This document shows positions 11,461-22,855 of a stretch of 64,000 bases of DNA, piece after piece. This stretch comes from Ottelia alismoides (Eukaryota; Streptophyta; Magnoliopsida; Alismatales; Hydrocharitaceae): positions 372,001 to 436,000 of the forward strand of contig JAZKJV010000149.1 in the NCBI GenBank assembly GCA_037367405.1. The letters run 5' to 3'. Below the pieces are notes generated by a model. That model was not told where the DNA came from. It ran no database searches and saw only the letters and a program-made list of their open reading frames with translations. Each line of letters starts with the position of its first letter. Within the stretch, counting starts at the first letter, position 1. The translations under genes were made by a program, and so were the position numbers.

Positions 11461-12395
11461 TTTGACTAAGGCCACATCCTGTGCGATACAAAATAAGCTT
11501 CTAAAGAAGAAGAAAGACTCAGGTGCACATTATGTCGGATGCGAGATCGCAAAAGCCGAATTCGATCGCACTCTATTAGATAACGGTTCCTCGATCAATC
11601 TGATACCCGCTTCTTTACTTGAGAAGCTTGAGTTAGGTCCTCTTTACAAATCTTGCGCGATCCTTCAGTTTGCTGATAGATCCGTAAAAAGACCTAAGGG
11701 TATACTTAGGAACATTATCGTAACCGTGCAGGGTCTGCAATTTCCAGTAGACTTTACGGTCTTAGATATGAATTGCCCTGCACAGTTACACCTTACCCCG
11801 ATCATTCTCGGGAGACCTTTTCTAGAGACCGCAAAGGCTCTCTTTGATTATGATACAGGGAAGGTATCTTTTCACGCCGAGGGTGAAAAGGTACATATAG
11901 AGATGGCGAGAGAATCAAACACTCCCAGTGATGCATCTTCAGATTTTCTGAGCTCTTTAGCCTCTTGCGATTACATGGATGAGGTTCGCCTTAACGACCT
12001 CAAAAGATATCAGGTAGAGACCCAAGAGTGTTTGACAGAGGATGGGTCCGAGACTTTAGGGGGTAATTCTTCCGATGGGACTTTATATTTTAGTCTGGAT
12101 GATGAGAAACAAAGGGATCAGACTTTTGATGAAATTAATGCAGATCTTTCAGATTCAGAAACTCTACATAAATCCTCCATCTCAGATGAATCAGAATTTT
12201 ATCTTGCTGACTTATTTTCATCTGATCATTCTGAGGAGTCAGATGATGTCTTGAACATCTTCTGTAGTCCGACTCTAGAGCACATAGAGATGGTGGATAA
12301 GCAGAATGCAGACATATCACCTACCGACACAGATTCCCATACAGTTACAGATGATGTTTCGGCAGATCCAGAGACTACCTTGCCAGAACTTAAAA
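11461..12395 (+). pseudogene. Athila-like protease and acidic linker
   Basis: A further shift near 11458-11461 is needed to enter this frame from gag. The aspartic protease shows LLDNGSSINLIPASLLEKL (DNGSS in place of the usual DTG or DSG), FADRSVKRPKGI and LHLTPIILGRPFL. It would cut the polyprotein. A long acidic, Ser-rich stretch (about 11930-12400) with no recognised domain leads into RT. Confidence 0.88.
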
Positions 12396-13920
12396 CTTTG
12401 CCACCAAACATGAAATATGATTTCCTTGCAGGTCCACATCAACAGTTTCCGGTCATTATCAGCTCAACTTTGACCGATGATCAAGAATCTCGTCTGATGG
12501 AGATTCTAGAAAGAAACCGCAAGGCCATTGGGTGGACTGTATCCGATCTCCGCGGGATTAATCCTGCTTTGTGTTCACATCATATCTATCTCGATCATGA
12601 CAGCAAACCCTCCAGAGAGTTTCAGCGTAGGCTGAATCCGGTTTTACGAGAAGTTGTCAAGAAAGAGATCACGAAATGGTGCGACACAGGGTTCATTTAT
12701 CCCATCTCCAACTCCGAATGGGTTAGCCCATTACATGTTGTCCCGAAGAAGTCGGGAATTCAGATGGTGAAAAAACGAGAGTGGAGAGGAGATTCCAAAG
12801 AGAGTAACCACGTCGTGGCGAGTATATGTTGATTATAGAAAGCTGAACACTACGACGAAGAAGGACCACTTCCCTTTTCCTTTCATAGACCAGGTCATAG
12901 AACGGTTGGCAGGGAAGGGGTACTTTTGTTTCCTTGACGGTTACTCTGGATACAATCAGGTATCAATTGCTCCTGAAGACCATAAGAAAACCACCTTCAC
13001 TTGTCCGTTTGGCACGTATGCCTTTAGACGGATGCCCTTTGGATTGTGCAACGCTCCCGCGACCTTCCAGAGGTGCATGCTTGCTATTTTTGCGGACATG
13101 GTCGGTGATTTTCTAGAGGTTTTTATGGATGATTTTTCGGTCTATGGTGAGTCCTTTGACGATTGTTTAGCGCACCTAGACCAGGTTCTGAAGAAGTGTT
13201 GTGAGGTACATCTCGTTCTATCCTGGGAAAAGAGTCATTTTATGGTTACTCACGGGATCGTGTTGCGGCACGTCATCTCCCAGCAAGGTATGGAGGTTGA
13301 CCCTGCCAAGGTGGACGTCATCAAGAAACTCGAGCCACCATCCAACATCAAACAGTTACGGTCATTTCTGGGGCACGTCGGCTTTTATCGACGGTTTATT
13401 CAAGACTTCTCCAAGATTGCCCGACCGTTAACTGAAATGCTAGTCAAAGACATCGAGTTCATTTTAAATGACAAATGTCTTCATGCCTTCCTCACATTAA
13501 AGGAAAAGATAATCAGTGCTCCTGTCCTACAGCCGCCTGATTGGTCTCTACCCTTTGAGATCATGACGGATGCATCAGACTTTGCGGTCGGGGCTGTATT
13601 AGGGCAGAGGAGGAATGGACTTCCCATAGCTATTCACTATGCCAGCATGACCTTAGATGATGCTCAGAGAAACTACACAGTGACAAAAAAGGAGATGTTG
13701 GTAGTAGTGTTTGCATTAGACAAGTTTCGATCGTATCTACTTGGCTCCAAAATCACAGTTTACACCGATCACTCAGCTATCAGATTTTTAATGGAAAAGA
13801 AGGATGCCAAGGCACACCTTCTTAGATGGATTCTATTACTCCAGGAATTCGATTTGGATATCAAGGATAAACCTGGAGTAAAGAACGTGGTCGCTGATCA
13901 CCTCTCCCAATTGCAGACAG
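12396..13920 (+). pseudogene. Athila-like reverse transcriptase and RNase H
   Basis: The RT N-terminus (RLNPVLREVVKKEITKW, WVSPLHVVPKKSG) is followed by a one-base insertion in an A6 run at 12770-12775, then the other frame continues: [55 protein letters not shown] and catalytic FMDDFSVYG. RNase H follows with [38 protein letters not shown] and [10 protein letters not shown]. All catalytic Asp residues I can see are kept, so the single-base shift is the main lesion. Confidence 0.93.
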
Positions 13921-15215
13921 ATCAGCCTTCAGATGAGTACACACCAGAGATCGCAGAGAGATTTCCTGACGAGAGCATCTTTGCGGTTACAGAACTTCCA
14001 TGGTATGTAGACATAGTGAACTTTCTGGTCACACAGAAAAGTCCTCAGGGTTGGCCGAAGAACAGAGTTGAGAAACTCGTTTCCGAGTCATGATACTACC
14101 ATTGGGAGGATCTGATTCTTTTTCGCGAAGGACCGGATTGCGTATACAGGCGATGTATTCCTCAGGAGGAATATAATAGTGTCCTCACTATGTGTCATTC
14201 TCTAGAATCAGGAGGACATCATTTAGGGAAGAGGACAGCGCAGAAGGTACTTCAGAGCGGATTATGGTGGCCGACTCTTACCAGAGATGCTTGCACATTC
14301 GTGAAGAGTTGTCCAGATTGTCAGAGAGCTATAGGGACAGTCAGTGCCAGAGATGCAATACCAATGCGACATGTCATTATCTGCGAGATCTTTGACGCAT
14401 GGGGCATAGATTTTATGGGATCGTTCCCTTCTAGCAGCGGCTTTGAGTACATCCTTCTCGCTGTAGATTATGTTAGCAGATGGGTGGAGGCTATACCCGC
14501 ACGAACCGCAGATAGCAAGTTCCTAAGGGAACACATCATTTTGCGGTTCGAGATTCCTCGTATTCTTATCTCTCACAGGGGTAGCCATTTCATTAATAAG
14601 GAAGTGAAGAAGCTAGTGAAATAGTACAGCATCGATCACAGAGTAGCTTCTCCTTACCACCCGCAGACAAATGGCATGGCCGAAGTCTCGAATAGGGAGG
14701 TGAAATCAATTCTCCAGAAGTTAGTATGATCGGATAGGAAAAACTGGCCACTTCTTCTAGACCAAGTTCTTTTGGCATATCGTACTGCATATAAGACTCC
14801 ATTAGGCACTTCACCATTCAGGCTAGTTTATGGAAAGCCATGCCACTTGCCCGTAGAGATCATGCACAAATCTGAGTGGGCAATTCGAGAGATACTGATG
14901 GATACACAGAAAACAGGAGCCAAGAGAAAGATAGATCTGAATGAGCTGGTAGAAATTCGAAATCAAGCATACGAGAACACACTTATCTATAAGGACAAAG
15001 TGAAGAAATGGCATGACAGACATATTCGACACAAGAGCTTTGTCCCTGGGCAGAAAGTCTTGCTGTTCAATGCGAGGTTGAGAATTTTTCCCGGCAAATT
15101 GAAAAGCAAGTGGGAAGGACCGTACATAGTCAGAACGGTGCACGACAATGGCAGTATTGCGATATCAGATGTGTCACCTGGTGCAGAACCGTTCGTGGTG
15201 AACGGCAGATGCTAA
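13921..15215 (+). pseudogene. Athila-like integrase
   Basis: Same frame as RNase H with stops at 14091 (TGA), 14622 (TAG) and 14727 (TGA). Zinc finger: HHLGKRTAQKVLQSGLWWP and SCPDCQ. The core has the first Asp in AWGIDFMGSFP. The second is His (ISHRGSHF where the family has Asp), a one-base change. Glu is kept in [16 protein letters not shown]. The C-terminal GPY motif is present (SKWEGPYIVRTVHDNG). The missing second Asp alone would abolish activity. Confidence 0.92.
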
Positions 15216-15394
15216 AACATTTCGTAGAGACTACTGATCATCTGGCACGTACTGAAGTGATCTACTTTGTAAAGGAATCATGATCATTCCTTCACTTCTT
15301 CCTGTACAAATCCTTTTGAGCCATTCTGGAGATTCACAATACTTGTATATTCTTCGTAGACCACAATCGTCCCCGTTTTTGCTCGTCTTCTATG

Positions 15395-15425
15395 CTTAGG
15401 ATACCATATCCTAAGTATAGGGGGG
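15395..15425 (+). other. Stem-loop plus polypurine module 1
   Basis: 9-bp stem CTTAGGATA / TATCCTAAG with a 3-base loop, then TATA and six G. The 3' arm overlaps the AAG of AAGTATAGGGGGG. Confidence 0.8.
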
Positions 15426-15528
15426 ACCGATTGCTCGCTGATTTACGTTTTATTTTTTGTACTGATTCTTTTGTATAGCCATTCTTTTTCACGAATCACT
15501 GATCCCCAATTTTTGGCTACATTCTTTT

Positions 15529-15564
15529 CTATACTTAGGATGTCTTATCCTAAGTATAGGGGGG
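15529..15564 (+). other. Stem-loop plus polypurine module 2
   Basis: 13-bp stem CTATACTTAGGAT / ATCCTAAGTATAG with loop GTCTT. The 3' arm is itself the AAGTATAG part of the motif, followed by GGGGG. Confidence 0.82.
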
Positions 15565-15655
15565 ACCGAGTGATTTCGATGATTTCGTATTCTTTCCTTT
15601 TGAATTTTCGTTATTTATCCTTTTCATTCAATCATCCCGTTTTTGCTCTCTCGTG

Positions 15656-15691
15656 ATACTTACGATGATCTGATCGTAAGTATAAGGGGGG
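15656..15691 (+). other. Stem-loop plus polypurine module 3
   Basis: 11-bp stem ATACTTACGAT / ATCGTAAGTAT with loop GATCTG, then AAGGGGGG. Stem bases differ from modules 1 and 2 on both arms. Confidence 0.82.
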
Positions 15692-15731
15692 TTGACTGAC
15701 TTGTGATCGATATTCCTTTTTCACCCACTTT

Positions 15732-15806
15732 TACTTAGCACGAGTTATGTCCTCCTTTTTCTCTTTTGACGCTATGAGGACATAGCTCAAGCTAAGTATA
15801 GGGGGG
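15732..15806 (+). other. Stem-loop plus polypurine module 4
   Basis: Outer 8-bp stem TACTTAGC / GCTAAGTA, a two-by-two internal loop, then a 13-pair inner stem (GAGTTATGTCCTC with GAGGACATAGCTC, one G-T pair). TA and six G follow. Confidence 0.82.
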
Positions 15807-17349
15807 TGCGCATATATTGTATATATACTTTCGACCATAACTTGTACTTTTACGTATTTTCTATATCTATAAAATCCATAAAAAAGTGTGTACGGGTTAA
15901 TTTAAAATCCACTCTCTTATTTATAAAATCCTGATAAATAATTAAAAATATGTTTAAAACTTGTAATTAAAACTTGTATTTAAAATATGTACTTAAAACA
16001 TGTATAATACATATTTAAAATCCTATTTATTAAAACATGTATAAAAACCATTCAACTCTTGTAAAATACTTTGTAGATAAAACTTGTAGACACTTAACTT
16101 GAATAAAATATATCTTGTAAAATTTGTGAATAAAACCTTGTTTATAAAAATCATAAAATGCAAAAATACAAAGTTCTAAAATTTGTAAAAATTACAAAAT
16201 CCTTAAAATCCATAAAAATGAGTAAAATTCAGAAAATATACTTCACAAAAACATGGTTGCATTTGCATTCGCATTTTTCAGAATAAGTTTGATTTCCGGA
16301 ACTAAGGACTGAGTCTAGTCTAAAGGATAGAGCTTGATTACGGCCTTTAACTCTCGTTGTAAGGAGCCTGATTAGGAACTGGAATTTAGACTCTTCAGGT
16401 CTTATGACTTTAATCTTTGGGTTCCATAAGACTATATTCAGGAAATCAAGTCGTCTGAGCTTAAGTAGACCATTTGGAGTCATCCGTACAACTCTACACC
16501 AGTGAACCAATCTTGAACACATGCACTCTGCACTTAGCTCAACTTGCATATAGTTTCGAAGGGCAGTACACCTTGGTAGTATGTTCTTATCCTTGTCTTT
16601 GCAGCATTGATGTCTAAAGACGGGAGAGATTGGGGTTGCCATAGTTGCTTCGGATGAGGGAAGGATCTGCTGACACAATTTTTCTAAGACCTCAAAAAAT
16701 GGACGGATTAAAAAGATTCTATAACCGTCGAGGCACAAAAGATGAATGCAGTGCAAGCAAATTACAAAGACAAAGCAAAGCAGAAGCCACCAAATAAGAC
16801 CAAACTGGTCAAAGCTTCCACCAAATATGCCTGCACATCTTAGTGGAGACTCAGCTACACCGGTTGGGCTTCACAAGGAGATGCGTCTACACTGGTCGCA
16901 CTCCACTTCTTTTCTCATTCTTCTAACTTCTCCCTATAATCGATTGTGGACATAGCAGAACTGGACTCAGAAGGGAATACCTCCCTCCCCGAGGAAAGAG
17001 TAGCGGGATGAGGAAGCCATAGGAGTGTATAGCCGGGATTGACGGTTTCTTCGGTTCTCTAAGCAGGAAGAGCTAAATCAATTCACACACTGTACAAGTT
17101 GACTTCAAGGATGATAGAGTTTGCGATATGAATAAATGAGCCTAAACTAGCCGATGAATTGATCTTGAGTAAGGATTATGGAACTTGAAGACTGTTGAGG
17201 ACAAAATCTTAATCCTAGTTCAGGTTCTGACAAAATGGTTGTTTCAGGTCCGATCGAGCTCTGTCCTTTGTCTGTTCTCATGAATTGGTTTAGGAAAACA
17301 AATTCATTCTAACGTTCTTTCTTTTTCACTTACTTTTTTAAAATAAGTG

Positions 17350-17386
17350 TTTGCTACGGGACTAGCAAAGTTTAAGTATAGGGGGT
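17350..17386 (+). other. Stem-loop and terminal polypurine tract (module 5)
   Basis: TTTGCTA / TAGCAAA with a 6-base loop, then GTTTAAGTATAGGGGG directly before the 3' LTR (TGATGAATCC at 17387). By position this is the functional plus-strand primer. Its stem does not include the AAGTATA motif, unlike modules 1-4. Confidence 0.8.
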
Positions 17387-18587
17387 TGATGAATCCATGA
17401 TTCATTAACTTTTCTGTCGCATTTTGTTTTAAAACCCTTAACAAATACATGTAAATACCCACTAATTCTCATACTTTAACAAAACACCATTCATGTGTAA
17501 ATATTCACTTTTAACCACTAAACTCATCTAAATAAATAAAGAACCAGAAAAAGAAAGAAAAAGGCAGATTGAATATATGTATATATATACAATATGACTT
17601 AAACTATAAATATAGCTGTAAGATATATTTATAACCCAACCCCCGAGACCAAGTCAGCATGGATTGGTCGAAAAACCAATAAGTAGGGGGAGATAAGGAA
17701 AGAAAACCAAATAAAAATAATCTAACACATGTATATACACCTATCACTATTTATAAAATAAATACAAAACTTCAAATAATTTTAATTATTTCATATTAAT
17801 ATAATTTTCACCAAATCTTTCTCCTAATTATTTCTAAAAATGTATATAAAAATATAAAAATATGTTAAAAATATTACCCTGTATATATGCCAAGAAATCC
17901 AGCCTACAAATTGTCAAAATCTCAACTTCCGAACATCATAACTTCCTCATACGAACTCCAATTTCACTCTACTCACCTTTAAAGTTCATAAAATAATATT
18001 CTCTAATTAATAAAGTTGTTTCATCAAATTCGGAGTCCGTTTGCAAAAAGTCGGTTTTGGGACCAAAAGACAAAGGGGTTTCTGGGCTATTTATTTTATG
18101 TAACACACACTATTTATTATTTTCTTAATTTTATAATTTTTAAATTATTTCATGATCTTGTAGTTTTTACAAAAATTATTTCATAATTTTTGGAGACTAT
18201 TTATTATTTTTAATAAAATCAAAAACCCCAAAACTTAGGTATAAATGATCTATGTAGATACTAACCCTATTTATTAAAATATGTAAATTAATTCATAAAA
18301 ATCTATAAAAATTTGTACAAGTCTTGTTTAATACCCTAATAATTAAGAAAATAAAAAATTAATTTTTACTTAATTATTTATTAAATTAAAAATCTAAAAC
18401 CTAATTATTAATATATATTTATTAATATAAAATTTATATTTTACAAAATATATATTATTTATTAAAAGTATTTAAACCATAAATTAGAAAATTACTTTAT
18501 TAACACTTTTTGTATTTATACCTATTTAAAATAATGTAATTTACTATTTTATACTTAATTTATAAGTTATTTTCGCTTCTTGGCCAA

Positions 18588-18613
18588 CAGGTGCTGACAC
18601 GTGTCAGCACCTG
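18588..18613. promoter_or_regulatory. G-box palindrome, 3' LTR copy
   Basis: 26-bp perfect palindrome around ACACGTGT. Deletion of one C on the left shortens it from the 32 bp seen in the 5' LTR. Confidence 0.75.
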
Positions 18614-18787
18614 GTTCATCTTCCTCAAGAAGAGGTTGCACCGGAGGTTGTTCAGCCGGCCAACTTCGCTCCTTTTTCCCACGGCCATCCAGAACATTCC
18701 AACCCATCTAAACCCTCCGTCGTCTTCCCCTAACAACCCTCTTCATCGCCACCCTTCATCTCTACTTGGAGCCCACGCCTTTTTTCC

Positions 18788-18795
18788 TATAAATA
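18788..18795 (+). promoter_or_regulatory. TATA box of 3' LTR
   Basis: TATAAATA, same context as 5950. It could drive read-out transcription to the right. Confidence 0.6.
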
Positions 18796-19798
18796 AGCTC
18801 CAAGTCGGCCATATCCAACTAACTTTTCTCAACTGCCTGAAGCTCCAGCTCCAGACTACCGAACTCCCCACCATCCTAGCCATATTCCGGCCAAACCCCG
18901 GTGGTGACAGCACCAAGGCGTAGCCCGCGAGGAAGAGGAGTCGACGGAGAAGGTTCCAAGGCCTAGCACCGCCTTGCATCGCCGCCATCGCGCGTCCAGC
19001 TCCGGCCCAATAGTCGACCGTCGAGCAGCTCGTCACGGTAATATGCCCTGACATCCACAGACTTTTTCCTTCATCTTTACGATTTTGTTTCTCGATCCGC
19101 GAGCCATGATTAGCATGGCTAATCACTTCTTTAGATCGACTAATGATCCATCTCTAACGCACAATTATAATTCCATTCGATTCACTTCAAATTCGTTTCA
19201 AATCGATTCTCAAACCATCACTTTCTTCACGTTATTGGTTGTTTTGGCTGGAACCTAAGCTTTTTCATCATTTTTGGGGGTTTGAGATCTTTAAATTGTT
19301 GGCCGATTCAACACGAATCGAGCATATATTTGTGTTCATTGCAGATCCAGGTAACTCGCGAGGTCTTTCTTCGCCAGTATAAACCTTCGATCATCATGGA
19401 AAGCCATCTTGAAGATCCATTGACAGAACAAACATCATCTCCAGATAGCTGATTCGCCATCTTCATCAAGACGCCACCGCCGACTGGAGCACCCTCAGCC
19501 GCCACTCTACCGCGGGCGAGCTCGAGGGGTGGAGGAGCCACCCCTCTGGCCCCGCCGGAGCGTCAGAACCTTCGCCGGCCGGCTGGGATAAATTGTGGAA
19601 GAAGGCGTCGTCATCAGCTGCCCAACAACCTCAAGAACCGGAAGGCTACAGGCTTGCGACACGTGTCAACGCCAAAACCGTCAGATCACACCCGGATCTT
19701 CTAATCTCGGCCGTCAAAAGTGAACCGGTGGAAAAATATCATCTTAAACCCAGCCGACTTCCAGAATTGCAACCCGCCTCCAGACTTTTAAATAATTG

Positions 19799-19828
19799 CA
19801 TTTAGGTCCCTCCGCAGGGACCTAAATG
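19799..19828 (+). other. 13-bp stem hairpin, 3' LTR copy
   Basis: Same stem as 6961-6990, with loop CCGC in place of CTGC. Confidence 0.7.
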
Positions 19829-20500
19829 TAAAATTTCTTGTACTTTTCTTTCAGAACAGTCCTCCAGGACCTTTTTGCAAACATTTTTAATAAGTTTTCT
19901 TGCGCTTATGCCCCTGGGCTGTAGGGGTTGTTTCTTGTTCTTGTGACCTCGGATTTCGACGATTTCTTGAGGGTAGTTACATAACTACCCCAGCTACTTC
20001 GTATAAAATTTTCGCAGCTTTTTGATGAGTTTTTGACGTGTTTTGATTTTATCGAAAGCCGCTTCATTTTGCTTTGTTTTCTTGTGTAGTTCGAGTACGT
20101 GGCTCGAACCTCGTTCACCCTACTATATTGTATCACCTAGATATTATTCACCTACTATATAATAAGTAAATCTTTTGAAAAATATCCCTCTTTGAAAATT
20201 AAATAAAAATTTGAAAAGAATAAAATCAAATAAAAATAACAAAAATAAAAATCCATAAAAAGGGTGATTCGACTTAGAGAAGAATTAAAATAAGATTACG
20301 AAGCGAGAAATCTAGGGAATTTATTCTGCCTCCTTGAGTTCGACCCAGGAACACTTGCCTGGTTAAATATTAGTGAATGGTTTTCCGACAGAAAACTGTA
20401 TTTGTTTGATAGGGTTTAAGGATTGAAATTTGTTTCGCGGTTTCTGCTACAACCGACAACTTACTTCTTTCTTTCAATAAAAAAAAGTGAAAGCCGCGCA

Positions 20501-21390
20501 ACTTACTTCTGCAGTAACTCATGTAACTGCATCTTCAGTTCTCTCAACTCGGCTGATGCCATACGATATGGTGCCATAGAGATCGGTTGCGTATCTGGCA
20601 GCAATGTGATCTCTAACTCAATCTCTCTCTCAGGAGGTAATCCTGGTAGCTCATCAGGAAGCACGTCAGGGTATTCTGAGACTACTCAGATGTCCTGTGT
20701 CATCGGATCCTGATCAGATACCTCCCAAACAAATGCAAGGTATGAATCACAACCCTGATTAACAAGTCACTGGGCTCGCAACACTGAAATGTACTCCATG
20801 GTGGAGTCATGTACAACACCCTCAAAAGTAAAATCGGGTAGATCTGGAATCCTGAAGACAACCGTCTCCCTAAAGCAATCAATAAGTGCATGATGAGCGG
20901 ATAACCAATCCATGCCTAAAATCAAGTCGAACTCATCAATCTACAGAAGTAGACAATCTGCGATCATCTTCTGACCGCCAATCAGTATGGGCAAGTGCCT
21001 GACTATCAGTGAAAGAATGAACAACTGGCCACCTGGCCCTCGGATGTGATATGGAGAAGAGAGTGTCTCTGCGATTCTATCTAAAGAAGCAAGTAGCCTC
21101 GAAGCAAGAAAAGAGTGTGTTGCACCATAATCAAATAAAACATGGAAAGGTCGGCCTAAGACTGAGACCATACCTTTCACCATAGTAGCGGCTGAACGTG
21201 CCTGCTCCTCAGTAACTGCATGTAACTGCCCCTGCCTGACTGGTGCGACACTGGAATCTGCCACACTCTGCGTCTGTCTCTGATGTGGTCGCTTGAAGTT
21301 AGAGTTCCGGCCACGGAAACTCCCTGAACGTTGTGCCTGAGGCTGCGACTGTGAAGGTTGTGGCTGACGCTCACCAGAAACCTGTGGGAA
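20501..21390 (-). pseudogene. Tekay-like protease and start of RT
   Basis: Minus-strand frame with VLFDYGATHSFLASRLL (the catalytic triad reads DYG, the middle residue being unusual, Asp near 21130-21132) and FDLILGMDWLSAHHALIDC. It then reaches the RT leader region ([29 protein letters not shown]) and stops at the Athila LTR. Stop codons interrupt it at least twice. This would be the protease that processes gag-pol. Confidence 0.85.
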
Positions 21391-22597
21391 CTACGATCGA
21401 TAGTGTCCCCACTCGTGACATCGGTAACACCGGACTGGTATGGTAGGTGGAGTAGCTGTGTCTGTGCTCCGAGCTGGTCCGGCTGGTGGTTTGTCTACTC
21501 GCTGCGACCTAGATGGTCGAGCGGAATCTGTGCCACGTCCAGCAAGTGCTTCTCCTAAAGTAGTCGATGGAGAAGAGTGAGCACTGCCCGTCAAGTATGA
21601 ACCTGTAGGTCGGAACCGTCTGTCTGACCTCCTACTAAAACGGTCGACGTATCGGTCCAAACGATCGTCGCAGTCTAGGCGCTGCTCCAGATGAGCTCCC
21701 GAAACGTCACCTCCTGATGTCCTTGAACTTCTCCGCAGCATCGGTAGCCTCGGAGATGGATGTGATGTGTAGTCCAGCCAACTTCTCCTGTACCTCCTCT
21801 CACATGCCGCCAATGAACTTTTCTAGATTCTCCACTAGAAATACGCTAGCTGCTCGGGTATGTCATGACAGCTCTGTGTATCGAATAAAGTAATCTCTGG
21901 CTGTCATCTGTCCTTGACGAAGCACTGCAAAAAGTCCGTGCTCGGACTCCTTCCACTTCACAGAAAAGAAGTGGGCTCTAAACTTCGTCTCGAAATCATC
22001 CCATATAGGCTCTCGGCCTAGCTCAAATACTACAGCATCCCACCATCTCTCAGCAAAGTCTGTAAGTGAGTACTCCATGAAAGATAGCCACGTGTCTCGT
22101 GGCGCACGAATCATCCTGAGCACCTTCATCACCCGCTTCAACCACTGCTCAGCAACATCTGGTGAACCTATACCCTCGAACAAGGGAATATTGTCCCGCT
22201 GGTAGGACGTGAAAACAGACTGGTGCCTGTGAATAGCTGAGTACTCGTGGGCACCCTCGTCTGCAAAGTCAACAGGGCCCTGCTCCCTGTCCAAGTCCGC
22301 ATCATTTGCTCCATGCTCATGTATCTCCTCATGTGGATCATCAAGATGAGGCTGCTCTACCTCAACAGACCGGTGCTGATCCTGCCGTGTTCCATCTTGT
22401 GATGGATGGTATGTGAAATTTGATAGATGCTCAAACCTCATCTCTATGTCGGTCTGTCTATCGGCAATCTCCGTCTGCTGGGCCAATATCTGCTCCTGCT
22501 AACCTCGCTTGGTAGCCTACTGCTGCTGGAGGTCGGTGAGGGTAGCCAGAATGCGTGCCAACTGGTCAGTCACCTCCTGCCATGGTCGAGATGCCAT
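21391..22597 (-). pseudogene. Tekay-like gag
   Basis: The likely start is ATG at 22597 (MASRPWQEVTDQLARI), followed by two early stops and then a long open stretch (IPLFEGIGSPDVAEQWLKRV, WLSFMEYSLTDFAERWWDAV, KFRAHFFSVKWKESEHG). A frameshift falls between 21863 and 21813. A basic, Arg/Ser-rich tail ends in a CCHC zinc knuckle, CYRCHEWGHYRS, whose last Cys is absent. Gag would form the particle and bind RNA. Too broken to be functional. Confidence 0.88.
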
Positions 22598-22831
22598 GGC
22601 TCTGCATGTGAACCATCTATTAGTCACAAAATTTATTGTTCGCAGATATTATGATATATGATTTTTCTCTTCTTGGGATATAATATGAAAATTAATGAAA
22701 TCGGTGGCATTTGTGGTAGTTGAATATGAATGTCGTATTTCCCTTCTCGGACTCATGATAAGTCTGAAGATTGTCGTTATACAAGAACTTAATGCGATCG
22801 AAATTGAAATACTGCGAATGTGCGTATCGGG
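22598..22831 (-). other. Short 5' leader of the Tekay-like element
   Basis: About 230 bp between primer site and gag on the minus strand. Nothing else recognisable. Confidence 0.6.
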
Positions 22832-22851
22832 GTACCACTACTCTGATACCA
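22832..22851 (-). other. Primer-binding site, initiator tRNA-Met
   Basis: On the minus strand TGGTATCAGAGTAGTGGTAC, the common plant iMet primer site, four bases inside the 5' LTR. Confidence 0.9.
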
Positions 22852-22855
22852 AAAA

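Larger units (their letters stand above)
15216..17386 (+). other. Post-integrase region with hairpin and polypurine modules
   Basis: 2.2 kb where Athila elements often carry an env-like ORF. Here no long sense ORF is visible. A 175-codon antisense ORF (16229-16756) has no homology I recognise. Four stem-loop plus polypurine modules lie within 15395-15806, then about 1.5 kb of mostly AT-rich sequence, and the fifth module touches the 3' LTR. Confidence 0.8.
4681..20500 (+). mobile_element. Athila-like Ty3/gypsy retrotransposon nested in the Tekay-like RT
   Basis: A complete 15.8-kb element with both LTRs, starting TGATGAATCC and ending GCGCA. It has a tRNA-Asp primer site, a 1.2-kb leader, gag, protease, RT (FMDDFSVYG), RNase H, integrase, a 2.2-kb post-integrase region and a final polypurine tract. 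The RT motif, DNGSS protease, Asp primer and gag style fit the Athila group. No target-site duplication is seen: CTGGT on the left and ACTTA on the right. LTRs are close by eye, so it is younger than its host. Three frameshifts and four stops disable gag-pol. Confidence 0.92.
17387..20500 (+). repeat. 3' LTR of the Athila-like element
   Basis: Matches 4681-7660 closely. It keeps about 140 bp (from about 18069) lost from the 5' LTR. The palindrome core (18588-18613, 26 bp, one base lost from the left arm), TATAAATA (18788-18795) and the 13-bp hairpin (19799-19828) are present. Beyond 20500 sequence reverts to Tekay pol on the minus strand. Confidence 0.92.

Noticed and set aside
12770..12775. 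A6 run in RT as a programmed frameshift
   Set aside because: The shift needed is +1 or -2 from the incoming frame, and no -1 slippery heptamer fits. A one-base insertion in a homopolymer is simpler.
15395..15806. CRISPR-like array because of repeated motifs at intervals
   Set aside because: Repeats are short, spacing is uneven, stems vary, and the context is a plant retrotransposon.
19036..19344. Possible intron in the Athila LTR leader (GTAATATG...TTGCAG)
   Set aside because: The GT is AT in the 5' LTR copy and there is no frame to restore; support is too weak.
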